Positions 35,996 to 47,476 of a stretch of DNA of 64,000 bases are shown one piece after another. Each line of letters starts with the position of its first letter. Positions within the stretch are counted from its first letter, which is position 1. The notes under the pieces are model-generated. The model had not been told where the DNA came from, searched no databases, and worked only from the letters and a program-made list of their open reading frames with translations. The translations under genes and the position numbers were made by a program. Location of the stretch: the NCBI GenBank assembly GCA_038501625.1, contig JAZAYU010000012.1:5580001-5644000 (forward strand), written 5' to 3'. This DNA comes from Corbicula japonica (lineage: Eukaryota > Mollusca > Bivalvia > Venerida > Cyrenidae).

Positions 35996-37058
35996 GTGCC
36001 CTTTTAATATGCTCATTACGACGTAAAAAACCAGTAAAGACTAAGCTAATTTGCTGACACTTTACATAGGCTAATTTTATTAAACTACACGAGTTTAATC
36101 TAGACAATGGACAGCGCGTTATTTGAATCTTTTTTCAGGCGTGTCTATTAGAAAAGTAATAAAGTAGCCCGGCGATGGTAACCTTAATCAGCCTTTGGTT
36201 TATTAGGTTAGTAGATCGATGTTTTATTAGGTTAGGAGCGAGCTTTATTGCATAATAAACAAAGGTTTTGTCATAACCAAATAGCGGTAATCAAATCGGT
36301 CTGATCAAGTATTAGAAGAACATTTTCTTTGGCTGATTAAATAAACATTGATTTGAAATTCTGCTCTTATTTTGGTCAAGTAACAAAGTTACTTAAAATA
36401 CTTTTTATCTGTTTAATGGAAGTTTAAGTTTTTGTGCATTGTTTGCTTTTGCAAGACACAAACATAGATTGTATTAATCTGTCCTGCACAAATTAGAATT
36501 AGATTTCAAAAAGTTGCAAATGTTTAAGCAAATTTATGAAGAAAAAAACATATTGGTAAAGTATGTTTGAAACAAGTAGACATCTTGAAATAAGGTTACA
36601 AAAAGGAGCGAATTTTCGCAGAAGATTATTTCCTTGATAGTTGTTTACAGGGTTAGTAACACTTTTATAACAAATATCACTTTAAATACACTCAACCAAA
36701 GTTCAAATTGGTCACTTTTTGTCCGTATTTTTTATTAGAAAGACATTGAATTCACTCTTAAGTTTTAATCTTGTAATAATTGACTTCGGAACAGTTTGGT
36801 GAGAGTTATCCTTAATTTTGCTAAAAATGCATTTCTTGCGTTTAAAAGGTCAAACAAACCGAAATTTGCTCTTAATTTCTTGTTTTGTGTTAAAAGTATA
36901 GTGCGATTATATTAACCTGCCCATTTTGCATACATTATTCGGTTGTTGGTTGTGATATTTTTAACTTCATCACCAAAGCGTGAAAATCGTCATAACCTCA
37001 ACGGGAAATCCATTACTTATACAGTATATATATGTTTTCTTTCCTCTAGGCAGGTATG

Positions 37059-37137
37059 AAAGCAGAATGGCTCAGTGGTAAAGTGCAGCATTCAAACGTT
37101 AAAGGTATGTGGTTCGAGTCCTGCTAGTGCCATTTTT
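37059..37137 (+). repeat. tRNA-like module 1 in D1
   Basis: A-box-like TGGCTCAGTGG and a perfect B box GGTTCGAGTCC are spaced as in a tRNA gene. GTGCCA and a TTTTT run (pol III terminator) follow. The acceptor and T-arm stems pair poorly, so it is a tRNA-derived promoter rather than a tRNA. Confidence 0.6.
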
Positions 37138-37411
37138 GTTTTATACTTTTTAAAGCGGTTTTTATATAAAAATTCACGTTTTTTGTTATTTTCCACGCGG
37201 AAACCGTTGTTAATTTCTATAAGTGAAACAGAACTGCTGTGATATGTTTGAAATATTTTGTATTGATATAGTTTGTGACATGGAAATATCAATATTACAA
37301 TAAAAAGTCCATAAAAATAAATCAATAAAGCAAAAAAAAAAAACCACATAATATTTGAAAACAAACAAACAAGAAACATCTACAATATAAAACGCCACGA
37401 AAAATGTTATA

Positions 37412-37498
37412 GGTCTAAGTACGACTCGAACCCGCGACAAGCGGCAAAATAATTGTCGTTTTGCTATTTTCTGCCTTCGTACCAACTGCGCTATAGAC
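37412..37498 (-). repeat. tRNA-like module 2 in D1
   Basis: On the minus strand the sequence starts GTCTATAGCGCAGTTGGTAC (A box TAGCGCAGTTGG). It has a long arm GGCAGAAAATA../..TATTTTGCC, a B box GGTTCGAGTC and ends TTAGACC. The outer five bases pair (GTCTA/TTAGAC). Confidence 0.6.
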
Positions 37499-38069
37499 GC
37501 ATACGGAAGTGAAGGCAGTTTAAAAGATATACATACACATGCAAAAGACCAGTCCAAAATAGCAAGGAAAACACCCGTCTCAAAATAGCACGTTCAACCA
37601 CTGTGTAATGTATGCAAAATGGGCAGGTTAATATAATCGCACTATATCCCACATTAGTAGAAAAAACATAAAACCTTATTAATCAACAGCACATTTGTTT
37701 ACATAAATCCCTTTCAATGTATCAAGTTTTAAAAATACCTCTCTTTCAATTAAAGACTGTTCTAATTTTGACCAGGCGGTGTAAGTAAATGGTATTGGAT
37801 TTATTAAAGAAAACAATCAATAAAGATTAAAAAGACATTAAATTAGATAATTGATTTCAAGACAACAGTTCTTTCCACAACCTCTCTTGACGTAGGGAAG
37901 AAACGAAACTAGCATACATTGTATAGTGCGATTATATTAACCTGCCCATTTTGCATACATTACACAGTGGTTGAACGTGCTATTTTGAGACGGGTGTTTT
38001 CCTTGCTATTTTGGACTGGTCTTTTGCATGTGTATGTATATCTTTTAAACTGCCTTCACTTCCGTATGC

Positions 38070-38156
38070 GTCTATAGCGCAGTTGGTACGAAGGCAGAAA
38101 ATAGCAAAACGACAATTATTTTGCCGCTTGTCGCGGGTTCGAGTCGTACTTAGACC
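38070..38156 (+). repeat. tRNA-like module 2 in D2
   Basis: This is the same module as at 37412-37498 in the other orientation: A box TAGCGCAGTTGG, B box GGTTCGAGTC and TTAGACC at the end. Confidence 0.6.
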
Positions 38157-38433
38157 TGTAACATTTTTCGTGGCGTTTTATATTGTAGATGTTTCTTGTT
38201 TGTTTGTTTTCAAATATTATGTGGTTTTTTTTTTTGCTTTATTGATTTATTTTTATGGACTTTTTATTGTAATATTGATATTTCCATGTCACAAACTATA
38301 TCAATACAAAATATTTCAAACATATCACAGCAGTTCTGTTTCACTTATAGAAATTAACAACGGTTTCCGCGTGGAAAATAACAAAAAACGTGAATTTTTA
38401 TATAAAAACCGCTTTAAAAAGTATAAAACAAAA

Positions 38434-38508
38434 ATGGCACTAGCAGGACTCGAACCACATACCTTTAACGTTTGAATGCTGCACTTTACCACTGAGCCAT
38501 TCTGCTTT
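38434..38508 (-). repeat. tRNA-like module 1 in D2
   Basis: This is the same module as at 37059-37137, reversed. On the minus strand it has TGGCTCAGTGG, GGTTCGAGTCC and a following TTTTT run. Confidence 0.6.
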
Positions 38509-38892
38509 CATACCTGCCTAGAGGAAAGAAAACATATATATACTGTATAAGTAATGGATTTCCCGTTGAGGTTATGACGATTTTCACGCTTTGGTGATGA
38601 AGTTAAAAATATCACAACCAACAACCGAATAATGTATGCAAAATGGGCAGGTTAATATAATCGCACTATAAACATATACAATTGATGTCCAATTAGATCT
38701 TCGGTTGAGTGTATATTCACTCGTATGTTGATTGTGTAAGAATATTACATCACTGTTAGTTAGTTTACAGGTTTACAGTAAAAAATAAATATTGATATTT
38801 GAAAACGCTTACATTTTTCGCCTGATACATGACCAGCCACCTTCAAATGGAATAAAAATTCGTAGAAATATGTTCTTTGTGACCTATTAAAA

Positions 38893-39130
38893 GGAAGGAT
38901 GTCTCGGAAGATGGCATCAGGTGGTAGAAATCTGGAATATAGACTCTTGAATGTAGGAAGTTGTCATGAATGCAAATGCTATAAAGTCAATTAAACCTTT
39001 TCCTTAACTGATAGAGTGAGAGAGACCAAAATGAGAATAGTTATTTATGCAATTAATTAAGGAATTGATTTCTAGTAAGCATTTTATTTTCCGTGATATT
39101 CTTAGACGTACTGACCCCCACATTGACCCT
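38893..39130. repeat. Dispersed repeat K, diverged copy
   Basis: GGAAGGATGTCTC..AAGATGGCAT, ATGCAAATGCTATA..TCAA and GAGAGACCAAAATGAGAATA align in order with blocks at 40805-40960. It is locally duplicated DNA of unknown type. Confidence 0.5.
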
Positions 39131-39614
39131 TAATATTTGAAATGTGTACGGTGTGGCATGAGTATGACTTTGGAGTATGGGTGGGTTGCAGTTAGTTCAC
39201 AAAGACAACTTGTGCTAGCTGGTTTATAAGAGGACCAGTAGAGGCAAGTGTGATGTCGGTGCACCCAAGAAACTGGTGTAAACCCCAAGTTACAAAAGTT
39301 TTAGCCACTGTCCGTTTTATAAGATACACCCTCTAATTCTCTTTTTCGTTAGTTGTTTTTGATGTCTATATTGAAATGGCTTATTTTATATAAACCCATC
39401 TTCTTTTTTGCTGTCAGGTTAGGCTTTGTTTTCTGGACGCGGCCATTCTAGAAATTATGTTATGGAACTGTAATTGGTATGAAAAGTTCGCTGTGAATGT
39501 TTCAGTATATCTGTCAAATGCACTTAGTCGTTTAGGAGAAGCGGTAAAGCGAAGCAAGCAGAAGGTGTGTAAATGTTTCTTATTTATGTAAAATGCACTT
39601 CATCGTTAAGGAAA

Positions 39615-40150
39615 CACTCACCCAAAGTTATAATTGGTTTAACTCTTTTACTTAATTGGTGAGCAGTTACCAACAACTGTCTTCAATTTAAGCTTTTATC
39701 TTGTAAAAGTTGACTTTGGAACAGTTTGGCGAGAGTTATCCTAAATTGTGCTAAAAATACATTTCATGCAAATAATGGTCAAGCAACCAGGTAATTGTGC
39801 TTAATTGCTTGTTTTGTTTTGTAAGGACACCTCGTTAGTAGGAAAAACATAAAATCTTATTAATCAGCAGCCTTTTTGTTTAAATAAATTCCCTTCAAGG
39901 TACCATTTTTTATAATTACATCCCTTTCATTGAAAGTCTGTTCTAATTTTGACCCTGGGGTGTAACTAAATGGTATTTGATTCATTTAAGAAAACAACCA
40001 ATGACGATTAGAATGACATTTGATAATTGATTCCAATAAAAAAAAACAACAACAGTTCTTTTTTCAACTTCTCTTGAAAACAGAAGAAACGGAACTAGCA
40101 TACATTGTAAACACATACCATTGATGACCAATTAGAACTTTGGGTGAGTG
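39615..40150. mobile_element. Family E MITE, empty copy E2 (536 bp)
   Basis: The ends are CACTCACCCAAAGTTATAAT and the complement of CACTCACCCAAAGTTCTAAT. TA follows on the right and AA precedes on the left. Internally it aligns end to end with the three pieces of E1, for example TTGACTTTGGAACAGTTTGG and TAGCATACATTGTAAACA. It has no D insertions. Confidence 0.85.
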
Positions 40151-40664
40151 TACCGTAAGAACAGACTGGAGAAAGGCAGTGTATTTATATTTCCGTAAGT
40201 TTAAACTAGCAGGCGTAACAATGACCGCAAGTTGTGCTCGCAGCATCTTTTTTTGGCATTTGTAACGTAACACAGTATATGCTCACTTCATATCTTTTCT
40301 AACTTGCTGTGTAAGGATTATGTAATCTCTTGAAACTGCTTTTAATTTCGTCAGTTATTAAAGTATATGTAATTAGAGGACTTAGAGTTCATACATCGCG
40401 AATTGCCTAGCAGTATATGTTTTGGTGCGTGCATGTGAGGAAGAGGTGGGAGAGAGTTACGAGTTATCTCTGACATCTGTTTGAAAAAAAGAAATTTGGA
40501 TAATAGGGCTATAAAGCATATTTATTTTATGTTGTTCAGATTTGTTCTCATTAAAATAAATTAAGTTTTTCTGAAGTTTACTCGTAAAATAAAATCGACA
40601 TTACACTTATACAAACAAATATCCTATATATTTTTGTAACTGAGCCTTCTTTTAAAACTTCAGT

Positions 40665-41020
40665 CAACTGGGTATATTCACAGTAAAGCGTTAGATATTT
40701 GGTTCAGTATATATAAACTAATTATTTAGCTAGAGACATTCAAGTCTATCATTAACTAGAAACTTAACTGTGTATGATTATCTTCTATAGAAACTGTAAA
40801 AAAGAAGGATGTCTCTGACCGAATATGGCATTTAAGTGATCGTTATCTAAAACCCATTTGAACGTATACTATTACTAAATAATGTAAATGCTATATCAAC
40901 TAAGTGAAATATATGCCCTAATCAATAGACTGACAGAGACCAATACAGGAGCAATATTGTCTACAATTAACTACGGATTTCCTTTCTGAGTTGACCACAC
41001 TTAGATCCTAAATATCTGAA
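40665..41020. repeat. Dispersed repeat K, copy
   Basis: It shares TTGGTTCAGTAT.TATAAA, AGACATTCAA.TCTA, ATGGCA.T.A..TG.CGATTATCT and GCAGAGAC or ACAGAGACC blocks with 42060-42375. Its right part matches 34330-34410. Confidence 0.6.
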
Positions 41021-41369
41021 AAGTTTGTAGTTTGTTGTTGTTGTTTTCAGTTACAGTTGTCTTATTTTTATTATGCATTTTAGCAATGGTGACAACATTT
41101 ATCAACTGCTTTGAGTTGTAGACATATTCATGGACATTCTTTTGTTGACCACATCTAAACATCTTGAATGAAGGTTAAGTTTTTATCATAATTGTGTTGG
41201 CAATAGAAACAGAAATGTCCAATAACAAATAGCATTATTATTGGAATAAGTCCAACTTGGGTTTAGGTCTCAGAAAAAATCATTCTTGTATTTGGTTATT
41301 AAACTGTATTAATATGAAAATTTCGCTGATAACGTGATAAGCGCGATAAGCATTTAGTGCTTACATGTA

Positions 41370-41410
41370 TAAGGACTGAGTTGCGCTCAACCAGGGGAAA
41401 GCAGGGGTTG
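41370..41410 (+). repeat. Family A fragment
   Basis: Only GACTGAGTTGCGCTCAACCA and a few flanking bases remain of an A copy. It abuts the 39-bp minisatellite. Confidence 0.55.
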
Positions 41411-41762
41411 GCAATAAGTTCAGATGGTAGATGTTAATATATCTTTGGCAAAAAGTTAAAATAGAAGGCGTTAAAATTTCTAATTGGCAAACAATTTCAA
41501 CGGTAGGCGTTAAATATCTTATTGGCAGTACGTTCACACGTCAGGCGGCTGTATATCTTATTGGCAATACGTTGCCATGGCAGGCGTTAATATTTCTTAT
41601 TGGCAATCAGTTCACATGGCAGGCGTTTATTTTTCCTTAATGGCAATAAGTTCACATTTTGGCGTTAATATTTGTAATTGGCAATGAGTTTCCATGGCTG
41701 GTTTTAATATTTCTTATTGGTGATGTTTCCAAGGCAGTTGTTAATATTTATTATTGACAATA
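41411..41762. repeat. Degenerate 39-bp minisatellite, about 9 copies
   Basis: The repeating theme is GGCGTTAATATTTCTTATTG, then GCAATAAGTTCACATGGCA. Spacing between successive units is 38-41 bp. Units near the right end are the most diverged. An open frame at 41431-41640 follows the repeat and is not a gene. Confidence 0.88.
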
Positions 41763-41794
41763 AGTTAATACATCCATTATCAATTCAATCGTTT

Positions 41795-41868
41795 GCCGTT
41801 TTCTCAAACATTCAAAGACAAATTGTGTTTGAAAGTGTGAATTTATCTTTAATGTTTGAGAAAACGGC
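41795..41868. repeat. Perfect 18-bp stem-loop
   Basis: GCCGTTTTCTCAAACATT (41795-41812) is exactly complementary to 41851-41868, with a 38-base loop. It directly follows the minisatellite. Confidence 0.9.
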
Positions 41869-42059
41869 AGCAGATTGTTAATGAAGGTTAAATATTGATG
41901 AAAATGCTTTTTAACAGAAGTATTCTTTATCTGATCGAAATCGGTCCAGAAATTACTGAGAAATAAGCAAAAACCTATCTGAACCGAGTGAATTTTGTGT
42001 GTGCATGACATTCAAAAAGTCACGTGGTATAGACAGCTTGATGCTGTTAAATTTTCAGT

Positions 42060-42375
42060 CATTTGGATAATTATGTTTGTGATGTGTCATACGCTTGGTT
42101 CAGTATGTATAAAATCTTATTATTTGTCCAGACATTCAATTCTACGAATAATTGAAAACGAAATTCTATAGAATTTCTTGCTTGTGAACTTCTAAAATTA
42201 ATGACTTCTCTAAAATGGCACTAATTGGCGATTATCTGGAAAAAAGACACCTGAACGTATAGTGATTTAATGAATTTTAATATTTTATCAGTTGAGTATA
42301 ATCTATTGCCTAGTCAACACGCTGGCAGAGACGCAAACGAGAACAAATATGTCTTAAAATCTTATCTGTATACCT
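42060..42375. repeat. Dispersed repeat K, copy
   Basis: Collinear blocks with 40665-41020 include TTGGTTCAGTATGTATAAA, CAGACATTCAATTCTA, CGATTATCTGGAAAAAAGAC, GAACGTATA and GGCAGAGACGCAAACG. Confidence 0.6.
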
Positions 42376-42484
42376 TCTACGATTTTTACAATTAATTTTG
42401 ATCCATTTTTATAAATGTGTTGTATTTTAAGTTGAACAATTGTAATTTAATAGAAGAATCAAATTTGGTATTGTTTTTCTGTGT

Positions 42485-42625
42485 AAATATTTAGTTGCGC
42501 TCATTCCGGGGCTATTCAGCATTTCCAACACTATCCAAGAACAGGGTCAGTCAATCGGAGCCAGCAATATTGTCGCATTGTCGTGTTCGGTGGCTTTCGA
42601 AGTTTCCTTTAAATCTATTTCACAA
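42485..42625 (+). repeat. Family A tail fragment
   Basis: AGTTGCGCTCATTCCGGGGC, CAGGGTCAGTCAATCGGAGC and TTGTCGTGTTCGGTGGCTTT identify it. Hairpin 1 is deleted. Confidence 0.75.
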
Positions 42626-42984
42626 TGGAAATACAACATACAATATATTAAGTACTGTGAGGTAGTGTTAACATGTATTAGTAAGGACTTGCGGTCAATC
42701 CTCAGCAAGAGGAATTTCCCCAGTTAATTCACATGCGGAGGCATCGTGAGTTTTTGTGAATTGTATTTGTGGCATCTTACTTTTGCAATTAGACACGTTA
42801 TACATATTTTGTTTACTTTACATCTTTTCTAACTGGTTGTGTGAGGAGGATGTGTAGTCTTGATAATGTTTCACCTTTTTTTAAATTTAAACCGTATTAT
42901 CTATATTTAAGTTCAAATTAATCCAGGAAATTTCTCGTCATACTTGATCTGTGTATTGTGTATTGTTTCTCACCTTACAGTCCT

Positions 42985-43240
42985 GTTTAGAAAAAAAAGA
43001 GAACTTTGAAAGACACCAAACCCGGCCAATTTACGGTTTGGTTGAGTCTGCTAATGGACAGTAATGGAAATGCTTAATTGTCCACGCCGCCTATAATCGG
43101 ATTATTTACACATGTTAACAGAGCAAATTTTGATTCACCCCAAACGATGGTTTGCATATGCGGTGAATTTTCTGATAAATACCATTCCACGACCAGGGGC
43201 GTATGGTTCGCAGATAAAAGAATAAGTTTGCTCTAACCGA
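42985..43240 (-). repeat. Family A repeat, partial copy
   Basis: This reverse-oriented copy runs from GAGAACTTTGAAAG through GGACAGTAATGGAAATGC and CCAAACGATGGTTTGCATAT to GGGGCGTATGGTTCGCAGAT. Parts of the hairpin tail are missing. Confidence 0.75.
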
Positions 43241-43244
43241 AAAC

Positions 43245-44365
43245 GACATAACACTTTAAATTTAAAATCGTAGAAAAAACCTTTTTCCACTAGACTTTCT
43301 AAATAGATTCAATACATTTATTATTAATAATGATTTCCTGCTCGTAAATTGCAGTTTCAGCAATTAAATATTTGAAAATCTACTGACTAATGAAAGACGG
43401 ATTTAAAAGTTTATTTCAAAAGACATTGGGCCCAGTGTATTTAAAATGATTTAAGTAATTGTTTTACACTTCTATCAGTTGAACGTTTGACAACCTTTCA
43501 GCTAAAATTGTATTACTTTTAAATATCACATGTGTTAGTAATTCACATGATCTTAAAGTCGTGTTATTGAATCCCTTTAGCACATTCGATTGTTTTAAGT
43601 ACATAAACTTCTATTTAATTTAACCGTGTTAAATATCTCTTGTGTTATTTGTTTACCTTTCTTTGGAGCTTTAAAGTTTATTCACAGTTTAAAGGGTTAT
43701 TTATAAACTATTTACAAAATGAAAAGCGAACGCAGAAGACCCTCAGTTGACTGCAAGAGTTGGATCTGAGACAAAAACGATAGAATCAAAGGTTAAATAT
43801 TAACACATTAAATCCGGTATTGTCAGAGTTTTAAGAGAGATATTTAAAAAGGGTTTATTAAAATAATTATAAATCTATATAAAATTAATTCAAATTTTCG
43901 AACGGATTTCCTCTTTCAATAATAGATACAGAATTAATATAAAACGTCATTAAGAATATTAAGATGCATATGACTTAGTTCATATTAATTATGAATTAAT
44001 AATTGAAAAAAAGACGTTATTCCGAAAATGGTAAATTAAAGGGTGAAAATTTACCTTAACCTATAACTGACTTCCACTTTGGACGAATTTATGAATCTTA
44101 GTAATAATATGGCAACGGAGGTTGAAAATTATTCATGTTAAAAGTGAAACTGGACAAACATCCAAAGTTAACAAAACATAAAATGTCTAGGACGGAAGGT
44201 TATTGTAAAGTGCGTTCATTAATTTGCAATTAAATACTTATGTCAAGTCATCATCAAGAAATGTGTTACCATAGTAACCACCTCTTCTTTCACATTTAAA
44301 AACTGAAAAGGAAGTTGCAGTCTCACAAAATAAGGATTCATAAAAAGGTTGCTCACTTGAATGTT
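43245..44365. other. No recognisable feature
   Basis: This is very AT-rich sequence with no supported gene or repeat family. Confidence 0.4.
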
Positions 44366-44369
44366 ATTA

Positions 44370-44423
44370 AAGCAAGCCATATACTAGTCTGTGAAAAAGC
44401 AAGCCATATACTAGTCTGTGAAT
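44370..44423. repeat. 29-bp direct duplication, two copies
   Basis: AAGCAAGCCATATACTAGTC, followed by TGTGAA, occurs twice in immediate succession. Confidence 0.85.
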
Positions 44424-44429
44424 CAAGTC

Positions 44430-45740
44430 TTATCCAGATTTATTCAGAAAATAAGATATATAGTTCAAAACTCTGCATCAGGATATGTCTCAACTCGTCT
44501 TTTATTGAGATTCAATTTACAAACTGGTGAAAATAAAAGGTCGATGTCTCCTCTTAAATATATCTGCAGTTGAAAAACTTCTGCATCGGCTTATGTCTTA
44601 ATGTGTACATAAAAATTGAAGAACAAATAATGTTTTTGTCTCTTTCATGTTTGTAAATTCTAAATAGAAATTTTTATTTTATTGATGCCATTGTGTTTGC
44701 TGATTTTACTTGCGATGCTCTAGACTCGGTGAGGTTGTCAAGTACCTACCAAACTTTGTTAAACAATCCCTTGTTTTTGTATTGCATGCAAACTTTTCGG
44801 GTAGTTGGATGAGTTGAAGTGCACTCACCAATGTAACTTGTTAATGTGTGTTCATATGAGAACCTTGCAGGATACTTGTGAGCTTGGTGAAACTAAAAAC
44901 ATTGTGTAAACTGCCAGTGGCAGATTGAATTTGCACTAAAAACCAATTTAAAAAAACAGCCTACCCACAGAGCCAAACAGAAACGAAAGCATTGGTTATT
45001 AATGTATATATGTGTATATGTACAATCTGCGATCTGCGATCTGCAATTTGTAGTAGTCAAGGTTAAAATAAATATTAGTTAGATTAATTATAATGCGCAC
45101 TAAAATGTACTTCCGGTGCCGTTTCTGTCAGTATTTATGAAGAACTTCGCACTATGTAGATAGAAAATATCCGATGTCCGAGGGGTTACCTCCTTCAAAG
45201 GTTCGATGGAACATAACAATTATAAAATAGGTGTTTATAAACACTACGCCTTCTGATTTTTATTACACACTTACCTATTCTATTTAGAATTCATTTGAAA
45301 ATCGAGATAAATATTACCAGTTCTGTTGCAGGAGTTTACAAATATCATTAATTGCGTGATACATGCGTGTTTATCATTGGAGTTTATTCTTAATAGCTGG
45401 GGGATAACTTTTACTTACAAATATTAATTGTTCTATCCTGATTGTTCTGAACGTAAATGCCATATAGCAAGCAATTGTTGAATACCTGATTGTTAAATAA
45501 GTTTTAGTGTTAACAATTTCTTCATCGGAAGTAGGTCAGTTTTGAAAAAGAAAATTGACAACCAGTACAACAAATCCTCATGCCAGCTGCGAATTATAAA
45601 TTTTTTATCGTTAATGCTTGTGATTTCATTTTTTATGAAAAAGTACAGATTTCAAGGGTATTTTTTTAATTTTGCATAACGTGTTATTGAGAATGTAGAG
45701 TATGATTTTAAAATCTACCGATATGCATTGCTTTTCATCA
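44430..45740. other. No recognisable feature
   Basis: There is no gene. A segment near 45170-45210 (CCGAGGGGTTACCTCCTTC) is weakly similar to 15117-15140, suggesting a further relic of repeat J. Confidence 0.35.
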
Positions 45741-45743
45741 GAA

Positions 45744-46690
45744 TTAACAAGAAATATCTTTAAAAAAGATAAACGGCGTTGATGGAAAAGATTTATATAT
45801 ACATGTATATAAGAAAGGAAGAAATACAGAGAGGCAAAGCGGACACAGTTTAGTTATTTTATTTTATTTGTTATAGCTGTCGACGAACCCTCCCTGCTTT
45901 CTTAGTATGACTTAGAGATTAAGCGACCGAATCATGACAACTCATAAATTTATTGAAAGTGTCTTTCAAAAAAAATGTTGAAGCTGTTGCAACAATTTCA
46001 TACAGTGATGACAAGTCGATTAAAGATACTGAAGCAAAATATTCAGTTTCAATAAAATACCTCGTGTAGAGTGAGAATTCAAGATGAATAAATGTCCTTG
46101 AAATTTAATAAATATAAATAATAACAGCCTGTTACAAGAGCGAAATCTACAAACGTTTACGTATATTAACTTTAAAAAAAGTGACCGGGGCCTCCGCTTG
46201 AGAGGCGAGAGTGTTAGCCACTACACTACAATAAACTTGTATTTCGTACTTGAATTTAACAATCAGTATCAAAGGAACTAGAAAGGAACCAGTAAGAACT
46301 AGGATAATCTACACTTCTCTTTCGTTTTACACTGTGTATTGTATGCACGTGTTTACCTGACACCCAAGAATATTCCATATAATATTGTATTTAAGCCATC
46401 AATATTGACTTAACTAGTTACTTAAATCGTAAATATGTTTTTCTCCAATACAACGCCCACTAACAACCAATCGAATTAATCTATTTGATTTTTCCGCTGC
46501 ATAATAATAAAAATCCCACTAGATACCTCTCCACCCTGCTAGATGCCTCTTTGGTGTAAATAGCTACCAATCGAAATAGTTTATTTCATTTTCCCTCTGC
46601 ATAATAAGAGAATACGAGTATTATTTACAACATTTCATTGGTCGAAAAACTAGGTCAAAAGTGAGCTTAGACAGCTAACGCCGAAAAAAA
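45744..46690 (+). mobile_element. Family C element, copy C2
   Basis: It starts TTAACAAGAAATATCTTTAA and AAACGGCGTTGATGG, and ends GCTTAGACAGCTAACGCCGA. It carries a shortened tRNA-Glu-like segment at about 46180-46235 (minus strand) that has lost its B box. Only about 45 bp separate it from the inverted copy C3. Confidence 0.85.
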
Positions 46691-47195
46691 ATATTTTAGA
46701 TTTTTCAATTTTATATAATAACTTAGTTGCAGTTATTTTTTCGGCGTTAGCTGTCTAAGCTCACTTTTGACCTAGTTTCTCGACCAATGAAATGTTGTAA
46801 ATAATACTCGTATTCTCTTATTATGCAGTGGGAAAATGAAATAAACTATTTCGATTGGTAGCTATTTACACGAGAGAGGCATCAAGCAGGGTGGAGAGGT
46901 ATCTAGTAGGTTTTTTATTATTATGCAGCGGAAAAATCAAATAGATTAATTCGATTGGTTGTTAGTGGGTGTTGTATTGGAGGAAAAACATATTTACGAT
47001 TTAAGTAACCAGTTAAGTCAATATTGATGGCTTAAAAACAATATTATATCGAATATTCTTGGGTGTCAGGTAAACACTTGCATACAATACACAGTGTAAA
47101 ACGAAAAAGAAGTGTAGATATTCCTAGTTCTTACTGGTTCCTTTCTAGTTCCTTTGATACTGATTGTTAATTTGAAGTACGAAATACAAGTTAAT

Positions 47196-47270
47196 TGTAG
47201 TGTAGTGGCTAACACTCTCGCCTCAAAGGCGGAGGCCCCGGGTTCAATACTCAGGACGGACACTTTTTTT
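47196..47270 (+). repeat. tRNA-Glu-like segment in C3
   Basis: GTAGTGTAGTGGCTAACACT (A box), CGCCTCAAAGGCG (anticodon-arm remnant) and CCCCGGGTTCAATACTC (B box) are followed by a run of eight T. The anticodon loop is shortened relative to C1. It is a tRNA-derived relic. Confidence 0.6.
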
Positions 47271-47476
47271 TAAAGTTAATATAATTATGTAAAAATTGGT
47301 AGATTTCGCTCTCGTAACAGGCTGTTATTATTTATTTTTATTAAATTTCAAGGACATTTATTCATCTTGAATTCTCACTCTACACGAGGTATTTTATTGA
47401 AACTGAATATTTTGCTTCTTTAATCGACTTGTTATCACTGTATGAAATTGTTGCAACAGCTTCAACATTTTTTTAA

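Larger units (their letters stand above)
36899..37644 (+). mobile_element. Family D element, copy D1 (746 bp)
   Basis: The element has 39-bp terminal inverted repeats beginning TAGTGCGATTATATTAACC, flanked by a duplicated TA (36897-36898 and 37645-37646). The empty copy E2 lacks this sequence at the equivalent point. It contains two tRNA-like modules in opposite orientation and a 12-A run, but no transposase. Open frames inside it (for example 37210-37557 on the minus strand) mirror those in D2 and reflect repeat sequence. Confidence 0.9.
37924..38668 (-). mobile_element. Family D element, copy D2 (745 bp), inverted
   Basis: It is nearly identical to D1 but in reverse orientation, with the same 39-bp ends and a TA duplication (37922-37923 and 38669-38670). 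The differences I could see are a single base near the AGACCTGTAAC segment and the poly-T length. E2 reads CATTGTAAACA at the insertion point, giving the exact empty site. A 154-codon open frame at 38011-38475 arises from this repeat and has no protein match I recognise. Confidence 0.9.
36689..38711. mobile_element. Family E MITE (E1) split by two D insertions
   Basis: The ends CACTCAACCAAAGTTCAAAT and the complement of CACTCAACCGAAGATCTAAT are inverted repeats flanked by TA on both sides. The host sequence is present in three pieces (36689-36896, 37647-37921, 38671-38711), about 528 bp in total once the two D insertions and their duplicated TAs are removed. That agrees with the uninterrupted copy E2 (536 bp). 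TA flanks and TIRs fit a Tc1/mariner-type non-autonomous element. Confidence 0.85.

Noticed and set aside
37059..37137. Functional tRNA gene.
   Set aside because: A and B boxes are present, but the acceptor and T stems do not pair, and the same unit is duplicated within mobile elements.
38011..38475. A 154-codon open frame, mirrored by frames at 37210-37557 and 37092-37379.
   Set aside because: It follows the D element sequence, runs through a tRNA-like module and a poly-T tract, and shows no protein motif.
41431..41640. A 69-codon frame with repeated IGN..TWQA-like units.
   Set aside because: It is the translation of the 39-bp minisatellite and is out of frame in the neighbouring units.
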